Shown here piece by piece: positions 37,561 through 46,437 of a stretch of 64,000 nt of DNA. Position numbers and translations under genes: made by a program. How positions within the stretch are numbered: position 1 is the first letter of the stretch; the number at the start of each line of letters is the position of its first letter. Below the pieces are notes generated by a model that was given only the letters and a program-made list of their open reading frames with translations, was not told the DNA's origin and did not search any database. The DNA comes from Apus apus (Eukaryota > Chordata > Aves > Apodiformes > Apodidae): NCBI RefSeq assembly GCF_020740795.1, contig NC_067291.1, positions 17,889,780 to 17,953,779 of the forward strand, given 5' to 3'.

Positions 37561-37562
37561 CC

Positions 37563-37577
37563 GTTGCCCCGGGCAAC
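37563..37577. promoter_or_regulatory. RFX X-box, near-palindromic
   Basis: GTTGCCCCGGGCAAC consists of two inverted half sites, GTTGCC and GGCAAC, separated by three bases. This is the form bound by RFX family dimers (consensus GTTNCC, short spacer, GGNAAC). Both half sites are intact, which is rare by chance. RFX factors control many ciliary genes and other housekeeping promoters. The site lies at the left, upstream side of the promoter. Confidence 0.7.
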
Positions 37578-37620
37578 CCCAGGGCCGGGTCGCGCGGCCC
37601 CGCCCTCCCCGGCCGCGTTG

Positions 37621-37630
37621 GCGCATGCGC
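37621..37630. promoter_or_regulatory. NRF1 site 1
   Basis: GCGCATGCGC is the palindromic core of the NRF1 element (consensus YGCGCAYGCGCR); only the outer first base deviates. NRF1 acts at CpG-island promoters of housekeeping and mitochondrial-function genes. A GC box (GGGCGGGGC) follows directly. Confidence 0.75.
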
Positions 37631-37647
37631 GGGCGGGGCTGTCCGCG

Positions 37648-37655
37648 TGCGTCAC
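37648..37655. promoter_or_regulatory. CRE/ATF-like site
   Basis: TGCGTCAC resembles the CREB/ATF element TGACGTCA, with the right half (CGTCA) intact. It lies between the two NRF1 sites. CRE-type half sites near CpG-island starts are common. Confidence 0.4.
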
Positions 37656-37694
37656 GGGCTGCGGGCCGAGAGACGGGGGGGGAGGGGGGCTGGT

Positions 37695-37704
37695 GCGCAT
37701 GCGC
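37695..37704. promoter_or_regulatory. NRF1 site 2
   Basis: A second exact GCGCATGCGC, preceded by T as in the full consensus, lies 74 bp (about seven helical turns) from the first copy. Two perfect NRF1 cores this close make NRF1 control of the promoter likely. Confidence 0.75.
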
Positions 37705-37774
37705 CGCGCCCGGGCTGGGGGAGGAGGGGGGCGCGGCCTTCCTCCGCGGTGGGGCCCGCACGCCCTCGGCTCTG

Positions 37775-37960
37775 ATTGGCTGCCGCTTCTCTGGCCGCCC
37801 TTCTGATTGGGCGCCCCCCCTGTCACTCAAGGCCCCCCACGTTTCGCTCGGCCCCGCCCAGCGGGCGCTCTGCGGTTGGCGGCGCCGCGGCCCGTGGCGC
37901 GCGCTGCGATTGGCGCTGCCGGCCCGTCGCTCGGCGCGAGGCCCTATCGGCTGGCGGCGC
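37775..37960. promoter_or_regulatory. array of inverted CCAAT (NF-Y) boxes
   Basis: ATTGG, the reverse of CCAAT, occurs at 37775-37779, 37806-37810 and 37909-37913. Variant forms GTTGG (37876) and GGCTGG (near 37949) sit in very similar flanks of the form TTGGC followed by GCGCC or GCTGCC. The spacings are about 31, 70, 33 and 40 bp. NF-Y binds such sites, and multiple boxes about 30 bp apart are typical of cell-cycle and housekeeping promoters. All copies have the same orientation. The variant copies look like eroded members of the same array. Confidence 0.7.
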
Positions 37961-38014
37961 CGCGCGAGGATGTAGGCCCGGCCGCTCCCCGGCCCCAAAC
38001 AAAATAATCCGGCG

Positions 38015-38122
38015 ATGCTGGATGTTCCAGCCACGGCCGTGCCGGTCCCGCCGCCGGGCACAGCTTCGCCTCGTATTTTCCAGCGCCGTTCCCCTCCTCC
38101 CGGCCCTGCCCGGCTCGGCTGA
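38015..38122 (+). CDS. possible 35-codon upstream open reading frame
   Basis: ATG at 38015 opens a frame of 35 codons (MLDVPATAVPVPPPG...) that stops at TGA 38120-38122. It lies in the presumed 5' UTR if transcription starts above it. It is Pro-rich with no known domain. It may regulate translation as a uORF, or be irrelevant if the real start site lies downstream. Confidence 0.2.
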   Translation: MLDVPATAVPVPPPGTASPRIFQRRSPPPGPARLG

Positions 38123-38234
38123 GCGCCCTCAGCGGCGGCCGAGTTGCCAAGAGAAAGGAGCGGAAGGATCTCCTAGGGACGCGGCTGCGCTGCCTTGAGG
38201 AGAGAGGGTGACAGAGGAAGTAGTTCCGGCCCTG

Positions 38235-38259
38235 ATTGGGCCTTGTTTCCCAAAAATAG
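38235..38259 (+). promoter_or_regulatory. proximal CCAAT box plus CArG/MEF2-like element
   Basis: ATTGG at 38235-38239 is followed 10 bp later by CCAAAAATAG, one mismatch from the SRF site CC(A/T)6GG; its complement CTATTTTTGG is one mismatch from a MEF2 site. This is the only AT-rich motif in the core of the island and could position a start site near 38280-38300. Confidence 0.35.
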
Positions 38260-38755
38260 CGCCCAGCGGGTATCCGTGCGCCGGTGTCAGTGTCTCCTGA
38301 GGAGCCTCGGCGGGAGCGGCGGCGGCGGGCGCGGGGGGACGCGGGCGGTGAGTGAGCCCGCCGGGGGCTTCCCGGCGCTGGGGGGCGAGCGGGGGGCTGA
38401 GGGAGTGTTCCCTGAGCCCGGCGGCTCCGGGCTGGGGCGAGGATCGGAGGCGAGCAGCGCGGAGAGGCGAGCGATCGGGGTCGAAGGCAGGGGCAGCGGG
38501 TGACGGGCCGGGGCAGCCTTTGAGGGGGGCGGCTCGAGGAGGGGAGAAATGAGGGAGAAGGAGAGTCCGTGTGTCCCGTCCCGTCCCCCCCCCCCCGGCA
38601 TCCCCGTCCCTCCCTGCCGTGCTGCCGGAGCGGGGGGTGCAGGCGGGGAAGTTGGTGCGGGGGGAGGGGCGCGGGGGCGGCGGGCGCGGGGTCCCGCGGG
38701 TGGGCGAGTTCCCCGCGCCCGGGGCCCCCAGAACTTCCTGCCCCGCTGGCTGCAG

Positions 38756-38856
38756 GCGAGGATGGACATTTATGGACCAGGCCGGCGCGGCCCGCCGGAG
38801 GGCTGGTGCAGCAGGGAGGGTGGGGTACGAGGCCCTGGCGTTCGCGGAACGCTGAG
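38756..38856 (+). CDS. exon-like segment with ATG, alternative first or second exon
   Basis: A clear acceptor-like end (GCTGGCTGCAG) precedes 38756 and a strong donor (GCTGAG then GTAAGATC) follows 38856. The 101-nt unit contains ATG at 38762 (context GCGAGG ATG G, purine at -3 and G at +4, a strong Kozak match). It starts a frame MDIYGPGRRGPPEGWC... that stays open to the donor and ends in phase 2. Its frame is also open upstream to 38549. It could be an alternative first exon, a small second exon carrying the start codon, or a chance pair of sites in GC-rich DNA. I do not recognise the peptide. Confidence 0.3.
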
Positions 38857-41800
38857 GTAAGATCGTCCTCGCCTGGGTGGCCAACTTCTGTGCTCGGGGT
38901 GTGTGCGGCTGGAGAGGCGGGGAGGAAAAAAAAAAAAATACCTTTTGTCCTGCTTCTCGGCAGCCAGGCTGGGTAAGCGACATCACGTCTACAAACAAAC
39001 AAACCACCCGACAAAAAAAAAAACCCACCCTCTGAGGAGCCTGCCCGTGGTAGACGCTAGCGAAGAGGACCGGGGGTCGGGGAGGGAGGAGGCGGAGGGA
39101 GGGATTGTTGAAGTAGTTGTACACCGCGTGAAGGTGTGTTGGGAATGGGAGGAGAAGCTGTTCGCTAATGTGTAAGCCAGGGGATGTTTTGTCCAGAGGA
39201 GGAAAGATCGGAGGTACAGCTGTGTTGTACTGCAAGCGGGGCTTGGCGCTCGGCAGCCCTGTGCAGAAGTCATGACGATGAGAAAGGAGGCTGTTCTGTG
39301 TTTGACTGGAAGGGCGATCAGTTCTGTTGAGTTTGTAGAGGTTTGTTTTCCAGTAATTTTTACCTGTTTTTGAGATCGTAGGTGGTGGAGAGAATTGAAT
39401 TGCTTAGAAAAGCTGGGCCATAGCGACTTGTTTTGACAAGTGATTAATTTCAAAGTTGAGAAATTGGAGTTGTATCAGGGAAAAAAGACAATTTAAGAAG
39501 AGGGTTTTTTTTAGTGCTTACTGTAAAGCCATTGTGTCCCGTAGTCATATAGAGAATAAATTTATTAGGAACAGTGGGAAAGGGGTTCTGGGAAGCACAA
39601 AAGAGCAACAAAAAGGAATAATTTGTAAACGGTATTAAGGAAAAAAGTGATTTGGATTGGAATTTGTAATACAGACAGTATTTATTTTAAATATTTTCAC
39701 AGTCTGGTGTATTTTTAGGTAACATAAGGAAGTCTATAAGCTTTCAAGCTTTATTGTGTTAACTGTCTACACATAATTGTTCTTGTATAAGTCTCTTTAT
39801 TTTTAGGAACTAGGTATCTATATTTTGATAAATATTTCTATTGTCTTATTTCTAGCTAGGGCTTAACCAACCTGCACAAAAGGTGTCCGAGCAGCATTCC
39901 TATGATCTATTCTGTCTTTTAAAATTCTTTTAAATGCTTTTCTCTGCCTCTTACATATAGGAATGTAATCTTTGGGTTTTTCCTCCTCTCCAACAAGTGA
40001 TTTGCATTTGTGGGAGAAGTGTGAGTTCCTCTTTTAAACTTATGTTTTTTCATTATAGGTGTTAGGATATGTGCAAAAGGACACGTCTTTCAATTACATA
40101 AGAAGAATTAGAAGAATTGTAATAAAGGATGTAATGTTAACACTTTTGGTCACTAAAGGGCATAATTATAAAATTATACTTTAAAATTCTGTACTTGTTT
40201 AGCTAGCAAAACAAAAGTGAGAGAATAGAACAATTTGTCTTAATATTAAGGGATTATAATAGTGCTGGGCAGTTGGAGATGAGTCTTGTTGGACTGCGGG
40301 CATTCAGTTTGAAATTTGGGAAGGAAAATAACCCAGTGCCCTGGTTAGTTATTTTTCTCCTCCATAATTCTTTTCTAAATCTGTAGTTGACATAGTCCTC
40401 CAGTAGTGGTTGAGGGGTATCATCAGTAAACGAAAAGACTCCTTCAATGAGAGAGACAGGATCTACTTCAGAACAATTTTAGTGTAGATGGCAGTCTCTC
40501 TGTGCCAGTGCAGCTCATCGAAGCCAGTTTTATTATTTCAGCATTTTGAATGATTGATTTGTGAGAAGACATTTACAGATTGTAAACTGTGATAGAAATA
40601 TATTAGCCTTTAGCCTGTACGTTTGCTTGTTTTGCTCCGTTTTTTGAGTGTGTATTTAAACCAAGGTGGTTATACCTCTCTTCTGGAGATGAATCTGCCC
40701 GTGGAATGCTTTGCATATGTGTGGATGTCTGGATTTAGAGTCCTAACATTTCACGTAACATTTGCTGCTGAACAGGGGGTGAAGAAATGAGTGAATGTTG
40801 AACTGTATGAAGCTACGTAAATTGATCTACAAAATTGAGTCATGTTGGACCAGTATGACAAGAAGGACTTGGCAGAATGAAAACTTGAAATAATTCTGGT
40901 GAATAAAATGGCTTATTATGGCAGAAGATCTGTTTTACGTAGAAGCCTAATTTAAGCTGAATTGCGTGCACTTCACCCTAAACTGGTTAATGTGGGCAGC
41001 AAAGCTTTTAAGGGGTTTATTTGAGAATATTAACCAAGTTTCTCAGATAACTTGTTGATGTCATTCTGCATTTTCTGTATTCTGGTCAGAGACACTGGAA
41101 GCACCATGCAAATTTGTGAACAGTTCCATGCTACCATGCCTGCTCTCATAGCAAAACATGGCTGGTTAATCCTCCAGCAGTTGTTCGAGTAGTCTCGTAT
41201 GATGGTATGTAAGGGTGAAATCTGTATTAGTTTTCAGACTGAGTATTTTGCCTAAACAAGAAATACTTTGAATTTGTAACAACTAGTTTGTTATGCCCTG
41301 CATGAAAGATGTCTGTGTTTCAGCTCAATTAAAATAAATAAGTTTTCTAAGAACACATTTGATTCACCTCACAAAATTCTTAATTTATTTTTAAAGGCTG
41401 CAGGATTAAATACTTTGCGTAAAACTTGGACTTCATGCCTATTCAGAATGGCAGCAGCCTGGTAATGTGCAAAACTCTGGGAAATATTTTTCCTTCTCAT
41501 TGAAACAAAACTTATTTGAATTAATTTGAACATTGCGTTGCGATGTAAATGCTACCTAATTTCTTAATGCACAAAATGGCTTTAAGTTTTTGCATTTCTT
41601 GCATTCAAAAGATACTTTTTCACATATGTAACAATGTGTTGTTCAGTTCATCAAATGGAACAAAAGTCAAAATCTCTGTGATTATTATGGGTGATTTTGG
41701 TGCCTCTTGTGTTCAGATTTCATTCCTTCAGCTCTGATAGATAAGCAGGGAATATAAATGCATCATTCCTCTTGTGTGGTTTACTGCTAGTGCTGAAAGG

Positions 41801-44800
41801 CTAATGCAGTAATTACCTGAGTGGACTAGCCAATGTGGTACTGAGTGTGGGTTTAGTTTAACTCTTTCTCCTATCATGTGAAATGAATAGTTTCCAAAGG
41901 TGCACTTGAATAAATAAATATAGCTGCCTTTCCCCCTGAATGTTGACAAGGTGGTTTTGGTGCATTATGAAGATTGTAAAATTGCAGCAGGATGTTATTT
42001 TGATAATTTTATTTTCCTCCCAGGTTAATTTTGTTGACCTTAGACTTTAGGAAATTTTTGGCAGCTAGTGAAAATACATTTTAGGTAATAGATACAGGAT
42101 CTGATGAATGAACAAAATGGTAATAACAAGAATTAAAACAGACTTCAGCTGTGTAATATGACAGTTACCATCCCCCAGCATGTGTTCTGTGGTTGAGTAC
42201 CAGCTAATAAATAATGCCATGGAGGGTTAAGTTTGTAGCCTGCAGTAGCGTAGTTTGCTTTGTTTATTTTAACTTAAGCATATGATCTAGATTTCTAGTT
42301 CTTACCACCCCTTGCATGTGGTGTGTTCTTTTAACACATGAACTTTCAAGTTACTGGTTATGGAGTTCAAAGGAAAGGGTTTTTTTATTCTATATTCAGG
42401 GACTCCTAGTTTTTGTTTATCAACTGTATTGTTTAGACTTGTGTTTTGTGGTTCTGTCAGGATTTTTCTTGATTTCTGTATCCTTAAATATGTTTTTCTT
42501 TAGGACCATAAACCCTTGCACTGTATACCCTAATTTCCATTTGACATTAAAGAGGAATTAATATCTTGCAAGACAACTCTGTTCCTGAGATTTCAGTCCC
42601 ATCCTGAAAAGGCAGTCCCTGGGTTGGAATATTTTAAATGGCATATGTGGTAATCTTCCTTTCTCCTTTTCTCCTTAATCTGAGGCTGCAGTGAAGAATT
42701 AGGCAGAAACTACTGTCAGCTAAATTTTGGGGCTGGTCTTTTTTCAAAATTTTGATGCAGAGGAGTACACAACCTTTTCTGCAGAAAGCACTATGCTTTT
42801 TGTTCCCCCTGTGTTGTAAAGGTACAAGTGTGCTTGTGTGATGAGAAGAAAATACATACTTCATAATAAGAGTGTTATTAATTGAATTATTTTTCAGGGA
42901 ATTAACTATTTTATATTCAAAATGTTAGTGATGCTTAATTAGATGGGTCTCCCAGTTACATTTGTCTCTGTCCCTGAAGAGCTTTGGAATACAGCTGAAG
43001 TCCTTATGGGCCAACCTAGAGACTTAGAACTGCATTCTGTATTGCTTTGTGCTCAGCTGGATTTCACTAGTGGTTGCTAAGTCTTTTTGCATGCCTATTT
43101 TAAGTATACTGAGATAAAAAGTGTTAGGAATTGACAGCCAATCATGGTTCTGGAAAGGTACTTGCTTTGAGTTAAACATCTGTGTACCAGGCATTGATGA
43201 CAAAGCATCTTTTAAAAAAAAATTAATATATCTTTTTTAAATTAAGAGCTGTGTTTGTGTTCACTGTGGTGGTCAGAGATCACCTAAAAGGGTAGGATCG
43301 AGAATGGATGTGTTTGTGCTCATTGTACTTTTATGATGATAATAGAAGGGAAGAAAGATTTTTTCCATTTACTTGACAAATTCCTTCAAGTGTTTTTAAA
43401 ACTCAGCTTCATTTGAAAACCAGATTGCTTCTAACACTGTAATTTAGGATTGCATGGATTCAAGTAATGTTATTTTTATTGTTTGAAGCTTAACCATAGA
43501 CCTATGCGAACATGGAAAGCAGATCTGTCGTCTTGATACCTGCAGTAATACTTGCAAGCTGTGGTCAGTATCAGTATTGAGCACTGCACCAATGTACACA
43601 GGCCTGATCTTGCAACTTTCTGTGGTCACTTTATAATGTTTGGAAGTTCAGGGGGGATAATTTATTAAACTTTTAGCTATATAATTATGTGAGCACATTT
43701 ATAATGGAGCTGTGCTGTGGTTGTGCTGTTAAGCATTTCTTTCTTGAAAGTATTAGCATATAGAGTTGAGAAATAAAATTCAGAGGAGATTGTTGTGGTA
43801 TCCCTTATGATGAGTAGGAAGATGTTGTAAGTGTAAAAAGGTGGGATATTGAAGAATTACAAACAGTTGTAAGAGAAGAGTGAGCAAGTAGTTGAACATT
43901 GAGAGACTCACAAATATACCACACACATACAAAAAGATAAGGGGTCTTAAACAACAGAACAGTCTTGCCTTGGCAGTGTCCATTGAAGAAACAGTTGAAA
44001 GGTGTCAGGATAATGTGACTTTTTGCCCCTATATCATACTGAATCTGCAATATTTGAGTCCAGAAGGTTGAGGAAGAAGTTACAGTTTTTATTGGTCAGA
44101 TATTAAAAAAAAAAACAACTGATATTAAGTGAGCATGTTTCTCCAGGTATTTCGAATTGTATTTAAGTGACCAACTTACTGTTGTGGAAGGCTTGTATAG
44201 TATTGCTCAGAAACATTGTGTGAGGTTATCAACATTTAGGACATCTTGTTTTTGGTATCATTCTTTCACAGCAACTGCCCTCTTCCTGATATGACTGCAT
44301 GCATCCTGTTTTAAAAACTGTAAGCTGACATGAATGAGTGCTAATAAGCTGGTGTATATAGCAGTTCAAAAGCATTGCTTTTTTTTTCAAGTGTGAGCTT
44401 TCAAAGCAGTGAGTCTTTGAGAAAATAGGATGTTCCATCATCACTGTGCTTGTATCATGTTGTCATGCAGCCAGGGAAAGAAACTATTCAGTAACTAAAT
44501 ATTTTTATTTTTCCTTGAAGCTGTAAAATTGTTGTGTAATGACAGGAGATTTTAGTTGCAGTTGAGCTGTCTGAAATTTATGCTTAGAAGCCTGTCATTT
44601 CTGGGTAAAAGAGGGCAAAGTGAAAGGTATGTCAAGAGTTTCACCGTTCTCTTTCTGTACACATCAAATGAAAAGTGCTCTCTGCTAGAATTTTTGAGCT
44701 TATAGATGGTCAAAGTATGTTTGTGAGTCTGGGTTTGATAATAAACATATTAACTTGGCTCATTGGCTTTTGGGATTTGAAGCTTTTGAATGCAGAAGAA

Positions 44801-46312
44801 GGATTTCCTTTGAGAGACTTCCTGAATATCATCCTGTGTTTCTTTTGGAGTGTTAGGGGTTTTGTTGTTTGTGTGTTGTTGTGGTTGGTTTTTGGTTTCT
44901 TTTTTTGGTTTTGTCCTCTTCTTGTTCATATTTTGTTTGTAATATTCCAAATGGTAGTGTCTTAACTTTTTGTCACTGAAACATACATAAAGATTTTTGC
45001 TTTGTTGGATTCAGCTATGAAAAAAGTGCCAGCAATAAATGTATTGATGATTTCCATTAGGAAGCATGAAATTCTCCTTCAAGGGAAGGAGACAAAATCC
45101 TGCATGGTTGAAGAGAGATGTGATCAGTAGGTGGAGGCAAGTATACACTGGCCATCAGAGGTGTGGAATATGGCTGTATTGCACAAGTTCTAGATACTGA
45201 TACAAATACTCAAAAAATTCACAAGGAGTAGGTAGAGCACAGTATAATGTTGTTGAATATAAAATAATACTTATTGGGTTTAAGTAGCTGTTGTTTTCTT
45301 TGTCACAAGTATGAAAACTACCAACCTAAATAGCCTTTGAAAAGTAATGAGAAACTTACTAATGGAATGACCTGAAATTGAAAAAATACTATATTTTACC
45401 AAATCTGTATTACAAAACCAGATAGAAATACAGAACAATTGTTCTCAGTGAAGGACACAAATTAAAATAGTCCCTCAGACTTTATCATGGTTTTAACATG
45501 AGTTGAAATTTGAGGGGAAGGGGAAAACAACAACAGTTATAATTGTAATTTTTTTTTTTTCCTTTAAAAAAAAAAGCTGTTGGTCAGTGTTTCTATTTAT
45601 CACTGTTAATTCATTATTTTCTAAAAACTAGTAAAATGTGGGGTTGAAATGATTCAAAGCTCTGGATTTTAAAATATAAGCCATTTAATGTTCCTAAATA
45701 CTGGAGTCATTTAGATGCTTCCTGCAAAATAGGGGGAAAGTAATGATTTGTTCAGGAGATGAAATAGAGTTATGGGAGAGTTGAAAATTCAACTACTGTT
45801 ACTGTCACTGCATTCTGAAGGATACTTCTAGTGACTTCTAGTTGAATTTTATTTTTACAGGCTTATCTACATAAGAGGTGTGGACTCCCAGTAAGATGGA
45901 ATGTATAGCCTTAGAGCCCACAGTTATCCCACTAGCTGCTTTTCAGTAAATCTTCCTGCAGATACTTTTAGCATGCCCTATATATGAGACTTCTCTAGTT
46001 CAGTGGGTTGCAGGCTTTTTTTCCTCTGTGTTTTTGCTGAGGAGATGGATTCCTGTACTGTCAAGTTAAGCCTAGTGGTGACATGCTTGTTTTCATAACT
46101 GTCTTTTGAGGAGGCCCTAGAATTAGTCCATGAACCCTGTTGTTGTCAAGCATGTGTTTTTACTATGAATAATGTGTTAGCACAAGGTGCTTATATAAAA
46201 CTTGCACCAGACTTTATCAGAAAATAACGGAGCCATTCCCTTTAGAAGAGGTGACTGGACAGGGGATTGAAATGTGATGACTACTAGGAGACCCAAGTAA
46301 AAACCTCTGCTT

Positions 46313-46333
46313 AAAAAAAAAAAAAAAAAAAAA
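46313..46333 (+). repeat. A21 homopolymer
   Basis: Twenty-one consecutive A. It is one of the few long A runs in the right half, where T runs dominate. It could be the tail of a short retroposed sequence, but the upstream DNA matches nothing I recognise. The 100 bp after it are noticeably more GC-rich and lead into a CTCF-like motif. Confidence 0.95.
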
Positions 46334-46420
46334 GCAAAAGCTGTGGAAAGCACTTGCCCCACGTTAGAAGGTGATGAGCCAAGCCCAAATCTACTGTGTG
46401 GCCATGTTCTGAGCCCCTGC

Positions 46421-46437
46421 AGCACCCTCTGGTGATC
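46421..46437 (-). promoter_or_regulatory. CTCF-like motif, reverse
   Basis: AGCACCCTCTGGTGATC on the + strand aligns with the reverse CTCF consensus AGCGCCCCCTGGTGGCC at 13 of 17 positions, keeping the CTGGTG core. It lies about 8 kb inside the presumed first intron and is convergent with the forward motif at 34334. Confidence 0.4.

Larger units (their letters stand above)
38000..38347 (+). other. probable non-coding first exon (5' UTR), start uncertain
   Basis: A near-consensus splice donor (GGGCG then GTGAGTGAG) ends the exon at 38347. The donor lies immediately downstream of an inverted CCAAT box (38235-38239) and a CArG/MEF2-like motif (CCAAAAATAG at 38250-38259), and upstream of G-skewed intronic DNA. 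Transcription could begin anywhere from about 37980 to 38290, so the left boundary is only nominal. No long + strand reading frame with a plausible start crosses the donor, so the exon is probably untranslated and the coding sequence begins in a later exon, perhaps beyond this window. An ETS-like CGGAAG lies at 38161-38166. Confidence 0.55.
37380..38870 (+). promoter_or_regulatory. CpG island promoter
   Basis: The sequence changes abruptly from AT-rich flank to about 1.5 kb of very GC-rich DNA with dense, undepleted CpG. Within it lie GC boxes (GGGCGGGGC at 37631, CCCCGCCC near 37598 and 37852), NRF1 sites, an RFX X-box, a CRE-like site and several inverted CCAAT boxes. There is no clear TATA box, so dispersed initiation is expected. 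The + strand right of about 38300 is G-rich, as usual downstream of a + strand start. The run of CpG persists more thinly to about 39130. Open frames of 356 and 368 codons on the minus strand across the island are GC-driven and not considered genes. The gene it drives is not identified. Confidence 0.93.

Noticed and set aside
37282-37826. Open frames of 174 (+) and 163 (-) codons at the left of the island
   Set aside because: They lie opposite each other in the same GC-rich DNA and are low in complexity. No homology recognised; likely compositional.
37944-39235. Two overlapping minus-strand open frames of 356 and 368 codons across the CpG island
   Set aside because: They are produced by GC-rich, stop-poor DNA. 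The products are Pro/Ala/Arg-rich with no domain, they overlap in two frames, and they run antisense to the G-skewed promoter exon.
44675-44965. Hydrophobic 96-codon frame that looks like membrane segments
   Set aside because: The Phe/Leu/Val/Trp richness comes from T- and G-rich DNA around 44850-44950; the minus strand is also open.
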